This document shows, piece by piece, positions 1-9,642 of a stretch of DNA of 64,000 nt (its first letter is position 1; each line of letters starts with the position of its first letter). The notes below the pieces were generated by a model that worked only from the letters and a program-made list of their open reading frames with translations, ran no database searches and was not told the origin of the DNA. Source of the DNA: Sphingomonadaceae bacterium (GTDB lineage Bacteria; Pseudomonadota; Alphaproteobacteria; Sphingomonadales; Sphingomonadaceae); assembly GCA_947451145.1 (NCBI GenBank), contig CANFXW010000003.1, positions 1 through 64,000 of the forward strand, in the 5' to 3' direction. The translations under genes were made by a program, and so were the position numbers.

Positions 1-51
1 GCAAAGGGACTGTGGCGCGCAGCCTTTCCCTCGGCTAATGCAGTGTCATAA
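1..51 (+). CDS. 3' end of an upstream gene (truncated by window edge)
   Basis: Frame 1 is open from the window edge to a TAA at 49-51 (16 codons). The last A of that stop is the first base of the coaBC ATG, giving a TAATG junction. Such stop/start overlap is the usual sign of translational coupling within an operon, so a real gene probably ends here. In related genomes ubiB often precedes coaBC, but 16 residues are too few to identify it. Identity is therefore left open. Confidence 0.35.
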   Translation, partial: AKGLWRAAFPSANAVS

Positions 52-1673
52 TGATCGGACCTCGCATCCTGCTGATCGTCGGTGGCGGCATCGCGGCCTA
101 TAAGGCCTGCGAGCTCGTGCGCCTGATCCGCAGGGGTGGCGGCTCGGTAACCTGCGTGCTGACCGAGGGCGGATCGCAATTCGTCACCGGCATGAGCCTT
201 GCCGCGCTTTCCGAGAACCCGGTGCACACGACGTTGTGGGATTTGAAGAACGAGGCCGAGATGGGCCACATCCGGCTCAGCCGTGAGGCCGATCTGGTGG
301 TTGTCTGCCCGGCTACGGCCAATCTCCTCGCCCATATGGCCGCTGGTATCGCCGACGATCTGGCGACCACGCTGCTGCTGGCGACCGACAAACCGGTGAT
401 GGCCGTTCCGGCGATGAACGTGCGGATGTGGGAGCACGCCGCGACCCAGCGCAACGTCCAAACTCTGCGCGAGGCAGGCTGTCTGGTGCTCGATCCCGAT
501 GAGGGGGCGATGGCCTGCGGCGAATATGGTCCCGGCCGCCTGCCTGATCCCGAAGTGATCTGGGTGCGGATTTCCGAGCTGTTCACTGGCCCTGATGCCC
601 TGCCGATGCTTGGCCCTCCACTGCCCGAGGAAGAAGGCGAGGAGGAAGAAGAAGGGAGCAGCGGTCTGGGCCTTGGCGGCCTGCTGTCCTCGCTGATCTC
701 GCGCAGCACGAAACGCAAGGCACCATCTCTCGATGATGAAATGACCTTCGACGAGGCCTTCATCGCCGAGGATCCCGATTTCCAGCCGCCCCCCGAAGTG
801 CCGTTTCCTGGCATGGTGGAAGTTCCGGTTCCGGCAACCAGCGGGCCGGTCATGGCGAAAAAGGGCGCGGCGAAAGCTGCTCCGCCCACCGATCCGCAGG
901 CGATCAACCATACCGTTACCAGCCGCCAGTCTGCACCGGAGCCAATTCCCGGCGACGTCCAGCCGGTTGTGCTTGAAGGCGTGGAGGGCGACGATCTGCC
1001 GCTCCCCGCCGATGGTCCACTGCAGGGGATGCACATTCTCGTCACCGCCGGGCCGACGCATGAGCCGATCGATCCGGTGCGCTACATCGCCAACCGTTCT
1101 TCGGGCAAACAGGGCTATGCTATTGCCGCGGCTGCCGCGCGGCTCGGGGCGAAGGTCACGCTGGTTTCCGGCCCGGTCAATCTGCGCACGCCGCAGGGAG
1201 TGGACCGGATCGATGTGGAGACTGCTCAGCAGATGGCAGCAGCCGTAAAGGACGCGCTTCCTGCCGATTGCGCGATCATGGTCGCTGCCGTTGCGGACTG
1301 GCGTTCGAAGGATGTCTCGGCAGGCAAGATCAAGAAGCGCGGATCGGCGCCGCCTGTGTTGTTGCTCACGGAGAATCCGGATATCCTGACCTCGGTCGCA
1401 GCCGGTCTTCACAAGCCGAAACTGCTGGTCGGCTTTGCAGCGGAAACCGATGATCTGCTCAAGCATGCCGGTGAAAAGCGCACACGCAAGGGCGCGGACT
1501 GGATCGTTGCCAACGACGTTTCCAAGGACGTGATGGGCGGCGAGATGAATCAGGTGCATATTGTCACCAAAGACGGTGTCGAATCATTACCATTGATGCC
1601 AAAGGGCCAAGTTGCCATGGCTATCATGGAAAGGATTGCCGATGCCCTCGTCCCCGTTGCCACTGAAGACTGA
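51..1673 (+). CDS. coaBC: Bifunctional phosphopantothenoylcysteine decarboxylase / phosphopantothenate-cysteine ligase
   Basis: Two successive steps of coenzyme A synthesis: ligation of cysteine to 4'-phosphopantothenate (CoaB) and FMN-dependent decarboxylation (CoaC). The CoaC half occupies about residues 1-180: GGGIAAYK near the N terminus, the expected active-site His at 73 within MGHIRLS, the PAMN motif at 120-123, and the expected active-site Cys at 156 within MACGEYGPG. The CoaB half starts near residue 327 with [19 protein letters not shown] and the NRSSGKQG nucleotide-site motif. At 540 residues it is far longer than the usual roughly 400. The excess is a region of about 150 residues between the domains, with a Glu run, a Gly/Ser patch and Pro/Ala-rich sequence, probably disordered. 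Its 3' end overlaps dut. Confidence 0.96.
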   Translation: MIGPRILLIVGGGIAAYKACELVRLIRRGGGSVTCVLTEGGSQFVTGMSLAALSENPVHTTLWDLKNEAEMGHIRLSREADLVVVCPATANLLAHMAAGIADDLATTLLLATDKPVMAVPAMNVRMWEHAATQRNVQTLREAGCLVLDPDEGAMACGEYGPGRLPDPEVIWVRISELFTGPDALPMLGPPLPEEEGEEEEEGSSGLGLGGLLSSLISRSTKRKAPSLDDEMTFDEAFIAEDPDFQPPPEVPFPGMVEVPVPATSGPVMAKKGAAKAAPPTDPQAINHTVTSRQSAPEPIPGDVQPVVLEGVEGDDLPLPADGPLQGMHILVTAGPTHEPIDPVRYIANRSSGKQGYAIAAAAARLGAKVTLVSGPVNLRTPQGVDRIDVETAQQMAAAVKDALPADCAIMVAAVADWRSKDVSAGKIKKRGSAPPVLLLTENPDILTSVAAGLHKPKLLVGFAAETDDLLKHAGEKRTRKGADWIVANDVSKDVMGGEMNQVHIVTKDGVESLPLMPKGQVAMAIMERIADALVPVATED

Positions 1674-2124
1674 CGCTGTTCCGGTATCGGTGAAGCGCTT
1701 GCCCCACGGGCAGGGCCTCAACCTTCCCGCCTATGCCACCGCAGGCGCTGCCGGTATGGATGTTCTGGCGGCAGAGGATGTGGCGCTCGCACCCGGCGCG
1801 CGGCATGCAGTGGCGACCGGCCTAGCGATGGCTATTCCCGAAGGTTATGAAATTCAGGTCCGCCCGCGTTCGGGCCTCGCGCTGAAGTACGGGATTTCTG
1901 TGCCGAACACGCCGGGCACGATCGATTCGGACTATCGCGGCGAGCTGAAGGTCATCCTGATCAACCACGGGTCTGAGCCTTTCGTGATCAGTCGGGGTGA
2001 CCGGATCGCCCAGTTGGTGCTCGCGCCAGTGGTGCAGGCGGGCTGGGTCGAGGTTGACGAACTCGATGAAACCGTGCGCGGCGCAGGCGGCTTCGGTTCG
2101 ACCGGAGGCGTGGCTTCGGCCTGA
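1642..2124 (+). CDS. dut: dUTP diphosphatase (dUTPase)
   Basis: Hydrolyses dUTP to dUMP and pyrophosphate, keeping uracil out of DNA and feeding dTMP synthesis. The 160-residue product has the trimeric dUTPase motifs: [10 protein letters not shown] (motif 1), [11 protein letters not shown] (motif 2), the [14 protein letters not shown] strand (motif 3), [13 protein letters not shown] (motif 4) and the C-terminal [10 protein letters not shown] arm (motif 5). I chose the ATG at 1642 because AAGGA lies six bases upstream and the protein begins at normal family length; the more distal in-frame ATG at 1612 adds an atypical extension. The gene starts 32 bases inside coaBC in another frame, so the two are likely coupled. 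Confidence 0.95.
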   Translation: MPSSPLPLKTDAVPVSVKRLPHGQGLNLPAYATAGAAGMDVLAAEDVALAPGARHAVATGLAMAIPEGYEIQVRPRSGLALKYGISVPNTPGTIDSDYRGELKVILINHGSEPFVISRGDRIAQLVLAPVVQAGWVEVDELDETVRGAGGFGSTGGVASA

Positions 2125-2127
2125 GCC

Positions 2128-3663
2128 ATGGCCGAGGCGCGGACATATCTGCCCAAGCCGATCCGCAACATGATCGCGCTGTCGATCATGGCCGCAGCGA
2201 TCATGAACCAGATCGACACGACGATTGCCAACGTTGCACTGCCGCACATTCAGGGCACGACTTCGGCATCGCGTGAACAGATCAGCTGGGTCCTGACCAG
2301 CTACATCATCGCCATGGCCATCACGACACCGCTCACCGGCTGGCTGGCGGACCGCTATGGCCGCAAGAGCGTCATGATGGTCTCAATCCTGGCTTTCACC
2401 CTGGCATCGGGCCTGTGTGGCATATCAACCAACCTCAATGAACTGATCGTGTTCAGGGTGCTTCAAGGCGCAGCGGGTTCCTCGCTCCTGCCGATAGCGC
2501 AGGTTGTGCTGATGGATATCAATCCGCCGGAGGAGCGCGGCAAGTCGATGGCCATATTCGGTCTCGGCTTCATCATGGGGCCGCTTGCCGGGCCGCTGCT
2601 GGGCGGTTGGCTGACCCAGAACTTTTCCTGGCATTGGGTGTTTCTGATCAACCTGCCGATCGGCATCCTGGCCTTTCTGGGCGTTTCGGCCTTTCTTCCT
2701 GACACCCGCGAAGATCACCATAGACCCTTTGACCTGTTCGGATTTGCCTTGCTGGCCGCCGCCATCGGGTCGCTGCAGATGATGCTCGACCGGGGGCAAA
2801 TGCTCGACTGGTTCGATTCGACCGAGATCTGCCTGTGGGCGGCGCTGTCTGCCCTTTCGTTCTATCTCTTCGCCGTGCATGTCAAAACTGCAGAGCACCC
2901 CTTTGTCCGACTGGAAATCTTTGCTGACCGGAATTTTGGCGTGTGCACCGCGCTGGGTTTTTTCGTTGGTGTGATGATGTTCGGCACGATGTCACTGGTC
3001 CCGCCGATGCTGGCCGGACTGTTTGCCCAGCCGATCATGAAAGTCGGCATCGCCATGGCACCCCGGGGCTTTGGAACCTTTTGCGCGACAATGGTGGTGG
3101 GCAGGGTCATCGGCAAGATCGACATTCGCTATCTCGTGCTGTTCGGCCTGCTGGTGAACGGGTCTTCGTCGTTGTTGCTCTCGACGATGTCGCTGGCGTC
3201 GGATGACACTGTTGTCCTGGGTGCCGGCTTCATCAGCGGCTTTGCCATGAGCTTTCTGTTCGTGCCCTTGTCGTCAACGACATTTGCCACTCTGCCCCGG
3301 CAGTATCTGAATGAGGGATCGGCGGTATCGACCCTGATCCGCTATATGGGTTCGGCAGGCGGCATTTCGCTCGTCCAGCTGGCGATCACCCGCAATGAGG
3401 CACAAGTCCAATCGCGGCTGACCGAAGGAATGACCCCGGATAATCCCGTGGTCGCTCTGGTGCGACCCGATGTCGATTTCTCGGCCGTGGACAGTGCTGG
3501 CCGTATGGTGGGCGAAGCCGTGCGACAGGCGATGATGGTCGCCTATGTCGATGTGTTCTGGATACTTGGCATCATGTGCTTTTTCGCAACACCTCTGGTC
3601 TTGCTACTGCGCCGTCCGGTCGCTCCGCCCAGTGCCGAACAGATGGCTGAGGTCAGTCACTGA
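2128..3663 (+). CDS. DHA2-family (EmrB/QacA-type) MFS drug exporter
   Basis: A 511-residue proton-driven inner-membrane exporter of the 14-helix DHA2 family. The first helix carries the DTTIANVALP signature typical of this family, and the cytoplasmic loop after helix 2 has the MFS motif A (GWLADRYGRK). The rest is a regular series of hydrophobic segments, ending in a short charged tail. It starts three bases after the dut stop, so it is probably read in the same transcript. No EmrA-type membrane-fusion partner or outer-membrane channel lies beside it. The substrate cannot be told from sequence. Confidence 0.9.
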   Translation: MAEARTYLPKPIRNMIALSIMAAAIMNQIDTTIANVALPHIQGTTSASREQISWVLTSYIIAMAITTPLTGWLADRYGRKSVMMVSILAFTLASGLCGISTNLNELIVFRVLQGAAGSSLLPIAQVVLMDINPPEERGKSMAIFGLGFIMGPLAGPLLGGWLTQNFSWHWVFLINLPIGILAFLGVSAFLPDTREDHHRPFDLFGFALLAAAIGSLQMMLDRGQMLDWFDSTEICLWAALSALSFYLFAVHVKTAEHPFVRLEIFADRNFGVCTALGFFVGVMMFGTMSLVPPMLAGLFAQPIMKVGIAMAPRGFGTFCATMVVGRVIGKIDIRYLVLFGLLVNGSSSLLLSTMSLASDDTVVLGAGFISGFAMSFLFVPLSSTTFATLPRQYLNEGSAVSTLIRYMGSAGGISLVQLAITRNEAQVQSRLTEGMTPDNPVVALVRPDVDFSAVDSAGRMVGEAVRQAMMVAYVDVFWILGIMCFFATPLVLLLRRPVAPPSAEQMAEVSH

Positions 3664-3682
3664 TCGAGAGCGGAGACGAAGC

Positions 3683-4360
3683 TTACTTCTTCTTCTCCGG
3701 CGCTACGCTGATCCGAACCGTCTCGCCATTGTGGCCCGGGAAATCCGTGAACAGGGCTTCGACCAGATTGGGTACCAGATACTGCAGGCGGTTTGAAGTT
3801 GATGCCGCTTCGGCCTTGCCTTCAAACAGGCGCTTGCCGTCATCCTTGCGATCGATTTTCAGGCTTACGCCGCTGGTGTAGACGGTCTCGCTGTCATAGC
3901 CGCCATCGAACCAGGGATCGTACCAGCCATAGCCCCACATGGCGTGCGGGCCAAAGCGGTAGGGACGGCCGTAATAGCCGCCATAGTAACTGCCGCGGCC
4001 ATAACCGAACCACGGATTCCAGAACGGATCACCGTGGAATCCGGTTGTCGTCACGCGTTGGTGGCCCTTGTCGACGCCATAGTCGAAACGGACGAGCATC
4101 TGCGCGTGGGCAGGATCGGAAGGCTGATAGCCAAGCTTCGCCATCTGCGCATCGACCAAACGGGCATACTGGCCGAATTCAATGCCGCCTGCGAGCGCAG
4201 CATCGTCTGCCACCACGGCATAGGTCTGGCCCGCAGGCGCCGGCAATTCAGCCTGAAACCGTTTGACCTTGGCGTTGAAGGTTTGGGTGCAAGCGGACAC
4301 CGCAATCAGAGCAAGCCCGGCTGCAGCAATCTTGGCGCGCGCGGCAAAGGTTTTGGTCAT
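3683..4360 (-). CDS. DUF4136-family lipoprotein
   Basis: A 225-residue exported protein. The N terminus MTKTFAARAKIAAAGLALIAVSACTQ is a lipoprotein signal with the lipobox VSAC, so Cys would be acylated and the protein anchored in the envelope. The mature part resembles DUF4136: a conserved N-terminal strand, a YGVDKG segment and an aromatic Gly/Tyr/Trp-rich middle (repeated YGGYYGRPYRFG-like text), ending in a Lys run. I start at 4360, where GGGGAA sits just upstream and the signal peptide is correct; an upstream ATG would add 23 unlikely residues. It converges with the MFS gene. The function of the family is unknown. Confidence 0.85.
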   Translation of the reverse strand: MTKTFAARAKIAAAGLALIAVSACTQTFNAKVKRFQAELPAPAGQTYAVVADDAALAGGIEFGQYARLVDAQMAKLGYQPSDPAHAQMLVRFDYGVDKGHQRVTTTGFHGDPFWNPWFGYGRGSYYGGYYGRPYRFGPHAMWGYGWYDPWFDGGYDSETVYTSGVSLKIDRKDDGKRLFEGKAEAASTSNRLQYLVPNLVEALFTDFPGHNGETVRISVAPEKKK

Positions 4361-4520
4361 GATCGTTCCCCAGTCTCCAGCGCAAGGCACGTATTCGCTA
4401 CCAACCGCGCAGGAATTTCTAACAGGCAATCTGGACTAGGAACAAGGGTCTGAACAGGGGTTGAATGTGCCAGTTGCACAATGGGGCAAGAACACGTCCA
4501 TCCAAGCGAAATCGGCATCC

Positions 4521-5519
4521 TCAACTGACAGCTTGCCGCGCTGCTAGGCGAGCGCGCAAACTGTCATGCTTGAAGCGCCCACTCTCATCGCACAGAATCC
4601 AATCCCGCTGTGCGAGCCCGGTGTCGCGAGTCAGCACGATGCCTTCACTAATGAGCGCTGCCATCTGGCTGAAGCAGCTGATCGAGGTAATCAGCATATC
4701 CGATTCGACCAATTCCGCGAATGTCCAGATCGGATCGGCATTGACGAAGCAATGGGCATTCAGATTCTGGAATAGGGCAGCGGATTCAAAATTTTCCTGA
4801 GAGAAGACCTTTACTTCGAAAGGTATGCCTTGTTCTTTCAGTGTGGCTGCGGCCTGCGCCAGAACCGTAGTGAAGTATTCGATCGGACTCCATAATTCCG
4901 GCCAGTCAACCTGGTCAACGTCGCCTCTGCGCACGTGGACAGCAACAACAAATGGTCCATTTTCACGTTGACCTGCGGCGGCATGATACTTTGCCCTAAG
5001 TCCTGCTACGATTTCGTCGTCAAAACTCGCGCTGTCCGATCCATGATAAAGCGATACCATGTCGAGTTGCCACAGCCAGCCGAAATTGAGCAACCGTTCG
5101 CCGGGGCGTGCCTGCCGCTCGCCAAGGCCAAGGTTGAAGCGCACTTCCCAAGCCCGGGAATAGTCTGCCTGCGGGAGTGTTGCATGGCCGACGTTGACAA
5201 ATGGCGTATGGACATAGGTTAGTCCGGCACGGCGTGCGAAGGCTATGGCCGCCACGATCTGCAGAGCTTGCGCGCCTGCCCCCTGAACCACACCGCACCA
5301 AGCGCCACTGTCATCAATGCAAGTAAGCCCATTGACCCGCCGCATCCCCAGCAATTCCGGCCAAAAACGCACAAAAAGGCTGAGTGGGCGCGCGCGCAGA
5401 ATCGTTTCATCAGCCTGGAGTTTGATCGATTTTCGAACTGAAGCGCGAAACCATGCAAGCGAGAAGGAGGCCATGCGTCTCGCTACCCTGAGGCGAGAGC
5501 GCGGGCGCAGATAGTTCAT
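4521..5519 (-). CDS. Fucosyltransferase-like glycosyltransferase (HxRRGD family)
   Basis: A 332-residue protein with HVRRGD at residues 195-200, the GDP-fucose-binding motif shared by alpha-1,2-, alpha-1,6- and protein O-fucosyltransferases. A later stretch ([19 protein letters not shown]) fits the conserved Ser-rich motif of alpha-1,2 enzymes. No signal peptide is evident, so action at the cytoplasmic face on a glycan or lipid-linked acceptor is likely, but donor and acceptor are inferred only from the family. Its ATG overlaps the trpS stop as ATGA, so it is translationally coupled to trpS. No other polysaccharide gene is nearby. By eye it has more A/T-rich codons than its neighbours, which could mean acquisition. 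Confidence 0.7.
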   Translation of the reverse strand: MNYLRPRSRLRVARRMASFSLAWFRASVRKSIKLQADETILRARPLSLFVRFWPELLGMRRVNGLTCIDDSGAWCGVVQGAGAQALQIVAAIAFARRAGLTYVHTPFVNVGHATLPQADYSRAWEVRFNLGLGERQARPGERLLNFGWLWQLDMVSLYHGSDSASFDDEIVAGLRAKYHAAAGQRENGPFVVAVHVRRGDVDQVDWPELWSPIEYFTTVLAQAAATLKEQGIPFEVKVFSQENFESAALFQNLNAHCFVNADPIWTFAELVESDMLITSISCFSQMAALISEGIVLTRDTGLAQRDWILCDESGRFKHDSLRARLAARQAVS

Positions 5520-6520
5520 CCCCTGACCAGGCCCAGCGCCGCATAGGTCTTATCCAGCGTCGGCACGGCCAGCTTCCGCGCGCGTTCTGCGCCGGAACGC
5601 AGGATCGCATCCAGTGCATCCTTGTCCTGGCGCAGGTGGATGAAGCGATCGTTGATCGGCGCGAGCTTGGTGACCAGCAGTTCGCCGAGTGCGGGTTTGA
5701 ACTTGCCAAAGCCTTCGCCGCCAAATTCGCCCAACACAGCGTCAACGCTCGTCCCCGCCATCGCCGCATAGATGCCGACGAGGTTGGCGGCTTCGGGCCT
5801 GCCTTCGAGGCCCGTCTTTTCGGAAGGTAGCGGCTCGGGATCGGTCTTGGCCTTCTTCACCTTGTTCATGATTGCATCGGCATCGTCGGTCAGGTTGATG
5901 CGGCTCATGTCGGAAGGATCGGACTTGCTCATCTTGGCGCTGCCATCGCGCAGGCTCATGATGCGGGCGGCTTCGGGCGGGATGATCGGATCGGGCAGGG
6001 TGAAGACCGGAGCGTCCTCGCTCGCAAAATCATTGTTGAACTTCTGCGCGATGTCGCGCGCCAGCTCCAGATGCTGCTTCTGGTCTTCGCCCACCGGAAC
6101 GTGGGTCGCCTGATAGAGCAGCACGTCCGCTGCCTGCAGCACCGGATAGGTGAACAGCGCGATCGAGGCGCCCTCGCGGTTCTTGCCCGCCTTGTCCTTC
6201 CACTGTGTCATGCGGTTCAGCCAGCCCATGCGGGCCGTGCCGTTGAGCAGCCATTGCAGTTCGGCATGCTGGGGAACCTGCGCCTGGTTGAACAGGATCG
6301 AGCGGCTGGGGTCGATCCCGCAGGCGACCAGAGCGGCAGTCATCTCGCGGGTATTGGCGGCGAGCTCGGTCGGCACGTGCGGCTGGCTGATTGCGTGCAG
6401 ATCGGCGAGGAAGAACAGACACTCACCCTGCTCCTGCATGGCAACCCAGTTGCGGATCGCCCCAAGGTAGTTGCCAAGGTGGAGATTGCCCGTGGGCTGG
6501 ATGCCGGAAACGACGCGCAT
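5516..6520 (-). CDS. trpS: Tryptophanyl-tRNA synthetase
   Basis: Charges tRNA-Trp. The 334-residue class Ic synthetase begins [20 protein letters not shown], holding the PTGNLHLGN version of the HIGH motif, and has the KMSKS signature exactly ([10 protein letters not shown]) near residue 200. [14 protein letters not shown], the substrate pocket, is also present. I chose the ATG at 6520, giving normal family length; an upstream ATG adds 64 residues unrelated to the family. It lies 17 bases downstream of murJ on the same strand and its stop overlaps the start of the fucosyltransferase-like gene, suggesting one murJ-trpS-glycosyltransferase transcript. Confidence 0.96.
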   Translation of the reverse strand: MRVVSGIQPTGNLHLGNYLGAIRNWVAMQEQGECLFFLADLHAISQPHVPTELAANTREMTAALVACGIDPSRSILFNQAQVPQHAELQWLLNGTARMGWLNRMTQWKDKAGKNREGASIALFTYPVLQAADVLLYQATHVPVGEDQKQHLELARDIAQKFNNDFASEDAPVFTLPDPIIPPEAARIMSLRDGSAKMSKSDPSDMSRINLTDDADAIMNKVKKAKTDPEPLPSEKTGLEGRPEAANLVGIYAAMAGTSVDAVLGEFGGEGFGKFKPALGELLVTKLAPINDRFIHLRQDKDALDAILRSGAERARKLAVPTLDKTYAALGLVRG

Positions 6521-6537
6521 TGAACTGGTCCGCTCTA

Positions 6538-8106
6538 TCAGGAGGCGCGCTTGCGCCGGAGGAATTTGATATCGTCCCGGGTAAAGGCCCCGAGAATGAA
6601 TGTGAGAGCCCCATAGACGAGGCCGCCTGCCGAAACCAAGAGGCCAAGTGCAAGGAAGCGCACAGCCCAAGCGCCGTGCAGATAAGGGGTCAGCACCCCT
6701 TGCGTCATCCACAGCACGCCGCCCATCGCCAGCGCCGCGAGCAACAGCCGCCAGGCCCGGCGCTTCAACCGCGCGTCGGCGGTGAAGTGGCCGCGCTTTT
6801 GCAGAGTGAAATAGAGCAGGGCCACGTTCACCGTCGAAGCAACCGCGGTCGCCAGCGGCGGGCCCATATGCTGCAGCGGCACGATCAGCGCGAGATTGAG
6901 TGCAAGGTTCACCAGCATCGAGATTACCGCGAAACGCACCGGCGTTTTGGTGTCATGCCGCGCATAGAAGCCCGGGGTCAGCACCTTGACCAGCACATAG
7001 CTCGGCAGGCCGATCGAAAAGGCGGCGAGCGCTTGCGCGGTGAAGTGCACGTCCGCCGCATCGAACTTGCCATAGCCGAACAGCCCGGCGGCAATCGGCT
7101 CTCCGCAGACCACCAGCGCCACAGTCGCGGGCAGGGTGAGCAGCAGGGCCAGCTCCAGCCCGCGGTTCTGCGTTTCCATCGCCGCCACCTCGTCACCCCC
7201 GCCAAGCTGGCGCGAGATCGTGGGGAGCAGCACGGTGCCAAGACCAATGCCGATCAGGCCAAGCGGCAACTGGTTCAGCCGGTCAGCCATGTAGATATAG
7301 GTCACCGAGCCGTGGGCGAGCAGCGAGGCCGCCAGCGCGGTCGAGATGACGAGATTGATCTGCACCGCACCGGCTCCCGCAGCGGCGGGCCAGATCAGCT
7401 TGAGCAGTTTTTTCACTTCGGGCGTCAGGCGCGGGCGGCGCAGTTTGAGGCTCACGCCGTTCTGCTTGCAAGACCATGCCAGCCACAGGAATTGCAGCAG
7501 GCCCGAGATCGACACGGCAATCGACTGGTTACGCGCCGTTGCCAGCGGATCGCTGTTGTGGAACGCCAGCAGCGCGACAATCAGCGTCAGGTTCAGCAGG
7601 ATCGGCGCGGCGGCGTTGACCCAGAACTTGTGCAGCGAATTGAGGATGCCGCCCATCAGCGAAACCAGACTGATGAACAGCAGATAGGGTATCTGCATCT
7701 GGCTGAGTGTTACGGCAAAGGCGAACTGCTCGGGTGGAACCCCGTTGAACTTGCCCGACAGCGCGAAAGTTACCGGCCAGGCGAAAATCTCGAGCAGCGC
7801 GGTCATCACCAGCAGGACCGGCAGCAGCACCGCCAGCGCCGCCTCGGCAAAGGCGAGGCCTGCGGGCAGGCCGCCCGCTTGCTTGTCTGCCACCCGCGCG
7901 TTGAACATCGGGATGAAGGCCGAGGCGAATGCGCCCTCGGCAAACAGCGCGCGGAACATGTTGGGCAGACGGAAGGCAACGAGGAATGCGTCGGAAGCAA
8001 AGCTCGCGCCGATGAACCGGGCAAACAGCGAATCGCGCACAAGGCCCAGCACGCGGCTGACCAGGGTCAGACCGCCTACAGTGCCGAGTGCTTTTGAGAG
8101 ATTCAT
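6538..8106 (-). CDS. murJ: Lipid II flippase MurJ (MviN)
   Basis: An integral membrane protein of the MOP superfamily that moves lipid-linked peptidoglycan precursor across the inner membrane. The 522-residue product starts [25 protein letters not shown], the typical MurJ helix 1, followed by a [15 protein letters not shown] segment that is a family hallmark, and about 14 hydrophobic segments. SRVLGLVRD supplies one of the conserved Arg residues of the central cavity. It is first of the murJ-trpS-glycosyltransferase run. The gap towards secB is filled by a palindromic repeat. Confidence 0.95.
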   Translation of the reverse strand: MNLSKALGTVGGLTLVSRVLGLVRDSLFARFIGASFASDAFLVAFRLPNMFRALFAEGAFASAFIPMFNARVADKQAGGLPAGLAFAEAALAVLLPVLLVMTALLEIFAWPVTFALSGKFNGVPPEQFAFAVTLSQMQIPYLLFISLVSLMGGILNSLHKFWVNAAAPILLNLTLIVALLAFHNSDPLATARNQSIAVSISGLLQFLWLAWSCKQNGVSLKLRRPRLTPEVKKLLKLIWPAAAGAGAVQINLVISTALAASLLAHGSVTYIYMADRLNQLPLGLIGIGLGTVLLPTISRQLGGGDEVAAMETQNRGLELALLLTLPATVALVVCGEPIAAGLFGYGKFDAADVHFTAQALAAFSIGLPSYVLVKVLTPGFYARHDTKTPVRFAVISMLVNLALNLALIVPLQHMGPPLATAVASTVNVALLYFTLQKRGHFTADARLKRRAWRLLLAALAMGGVLWMTQGVLTPYLHGAWAVRFLALGLLVSAGGLVYGALTFILGAFTRDDIKFLRRKRAS

Positions 8107-8111
8107 GTCCT

Positions 8112-8223
8112 CAAGCCCACCCCGCTGCGACTAACCTCGCCTGCGGCTTGGTAAGTCTCGCTCCCCTCCCGCCTGCGGGAGGGGGTTTTGGGAGGCGCGT
8201 GACTCCCAACACGGGTGGGTGAG
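8112..8223. repeat. Nested palindromic intergenic repeat, family B (copy 1)
   Basis: The whole secB-murJ gap is a structured element. The core is a perfect palindrome, CCCCTCCCGC / GCGGGAGGGG, at 8163-8184. A second hairpin (TTGGGAG, 8188-8194, with CTCCCAA, 8203-8209) follows. An outer pair, CCCACCCCG near 8118 and CGGGTGGG near 8213, encloses both. The same core occurs at 11011-11124 inside smr, so this is a dispersed family rather than a simple terminator. No U-run follows the core on either strand. Confidence 0.75.
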
Positions 8224-8231
8224 TGCATAGA

Positions 8232-8753
8232 TCAGGCGTTGCCAGCCGGAGCTGCCGCTTCAGCTTCTGCTGCCTGGGCAGCCAGTTGCTGCAGGTAGAG
8301 CCCGTTGAAATCAATGGGTTCCAACATGAACGGCGGGAAACCGGCATCGCGCACGGCGTCTGCAATGACCCGGCGGGCGAAGGGGAACAGCAGGCGCGGG
8401 GCTTCGGCATAGGTGAACATGTGCATCTGTTCGGGCTCAAGCCCGCGCATGCCGATCAGGCCGCAATAGGACAGATCGACGATGAAGGCCGTGCCCTTTT
8501 CACCCTTGGAATTGAGCGCAATCTTGAGCTCGACTTCGTGCACTTCGCCTTCGATCGCCTTGGCGGCAATGTTGAACTGCACGTCGATGTTTGCCGTATC
8601 GGTCCACTGGAAGCTGGCGGGAGCATTGGGGTTCTCAACCGACAGGTCTTTGACATACTGCGAAATAATGCCGGCGGCAGGGCCGGTGTCTTCGCCGTTG
8701 GAAGCCGGGCCATCCAGGTTCAGGTTGGTAATCACGTTGCCATCATCGGCCAT
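8232..8753 (-). CDS. secB: Protein-export chaperone SecB
   Basis: A cytosolic tetrameric chaperone that keeps precursor proteins unfolded and hands them to SecA. The 173-residue product has the alphaproteobacterial SecB layout: an acidic flexible N terminus, QYVKDLSVENPNAP (conserved binding-groove strand), EGEVHEVELKIAL, the AFIVDLSYCGLI core and the PFARRVIADAVRDAGFPPF helix, ending in an Ala/Glu-rich tail. It is divergent from the Tim44-like gene, an arrangement common in sphingomonads. Its start is upstream-bounded by a 227-base divergent control region. Confidence 0.95.
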   Translation of the reverse strand: MADDGNVITNLNLDGPASNGEDTGPAAGIISQYVKDLSVENPNAPASFQWTDTANIDVQFNIAAKAIEGEVHEVELKIALNSKGEKGTAFIVDLSYCGLIGMRGLEPEQMHMFTYAEAPRLLFPFARRVIADAVRDAGFPPFMLEPIDFNGLYLQQLAAQAAEAEAAAPAGNA

Positions 8754-8980
8754 GTCGCGGGTCTTTCTTGCAGGCTTGAATTGCGGTTGGAGGCGCGCCT
8801 AGCACCGGGGCAGTCTGGCGGCAATGCCCGGATTGGCGCTCGACCTGTGGCCTGAATATCGGCTGGGCGTGAAAAATTGTCACAATGCCGACGCTCACGC
8901 GTTGTTCATTTGTAATCACTACCCATCTGGTGCACATTAAGTTTCACCGCGCATTTGCGCCAGAACTGGAAATATTGGGC
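8754..8980. promoter_or_regulatory. Divergent secB / Tim44-like control region
   Basis: This 227-base stretch separates two divergent genes and must hold both promoters. The stretch nearest 8870-8950 is A/T-richer than its surroundings (GTGAAAAATTGTCACA at about 8871-8886 is an imperfect dyad). I cannot assign -35 and -10 boxes with confidence. No open frame inside it looks like a protein. Confidence 0.35.
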
Positions 8981-9637
8981 GTGACCGTACAGATCGTAAT
9001 CCTCGCCATGATCGCTGCTTTTCTGGGGCTGCGGCTCTATTCGGTTCTTGGCCGTCGCGCCGAGCATGAAGAAGAGATCGTGCCCGGACGGTTTGACGGC
9101 GGCAGTGATTCGCTTGTTCCCCCCGCTGCGCGCGTTCCGGCGGCGAATGATCGCCCGCCGGTTCTCTTGCCGCAGGGTACGCTTCCGGTTGCCGAACGCG
9201 CACTGCGCGAGATCGCTGCGGCTGATCGCCGCTTTGACATTCTCAGCTTCCTCGCAGGTGCACAGGGTGCCTATCGCATGATCCTCGAAGCCTTCTGGCG
9301 CGGGGACAAGGAAGAGCTGGCCCAGCTGTGCGACCGTGACGTTTACGAGGGCTTTGTCGCAGAGATCGACGCTCGCATCGCCGCTGGCGAAGTGCTGGAA
9401 AACCGCCTTGTGCGCATTGAAGACGCGACGATCACCACGGCCTCCTACGATGCCCCGATTGCCCGCGTTACCGTGCGCTTCACGGCGGATATCGCTGCGG
9501 TTACGCGCGACAAGGACGGCACTGTGGTCGCCGGTTCGATGACCGACGCGGTGCAGGCGCATGACCTGTGGACCTTCAGCCGCAACCTCAAATCGGCTGA
9601 GCCTGACTGGCTGCTCGACGAGACCGACGAGGCCTGA
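8981..9637 (+). CDS. Tim44-like (TimA) membrane-anchored domain protein
   Basis: A 218-residue protein with one N-terminal membrane helix (VTVQIVILAMIAAFLGLRLYSVLG), a charged/proline linker, and a C-terminal Tim44-like (NTF2-fold) domain from about residue 80: RFDILSFLAGAQGAYRMILEAFWRGD through VTVRFTADIAAVTRDKDG and DLWTFSRNLKSAEPDWLLDET. These are hallmarks of bacterial Tim44 homologues, thought to act at the membrane in protein handling. I prefer the GTG at 8981, which starts directly at the helix; an ATG at 8885 would add 32 residues with no family likeness. mltA begins five bases after its stop. Confidence 0.85.
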   Translation: MTVQIVILAMIAAFLGLRLYSVLGRRAEHEEEIVPGRFDGGSDSLVPPAARVPAANDRPPVLLPQGTLPVAERALREIAAADRRFDILSFLAGAQGAYRMILEAFWRGDKEELAQLCDRDVYEGFVAEIDARIAAGEVLENRLVRIEDATITTASYDAPIARVTVRFTADIAAVTRDKDGTVVAGSMTDAVQAHDLWTFSRNLKSAEPDWLLDETDEA

Positions 9638-9642
9638 CCTTC

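Noticed and set aside
98..1045. Long minus-strand frame (315 codons) opposite coaBC
   Set aside because: Ser/Pro/Arg-rich text with no family likeness. It is the usual long antisense frame of GC-rich coding DNA, and coaBC is certain.
6391..8097. Plus-strand frame of 568 codons opposite murJ and trpS
   Set aside because: Arg/Gln/His-rich without any domain, entirely opposite two certain genes; an antisense shadow.
8871..8886. CRP/FNR-type site GTGA...TCAC upstream of the Tim44-like gene
   Set aside because: The spacing is seven rather than six bases and the outer bases do not fit; too weak to call.
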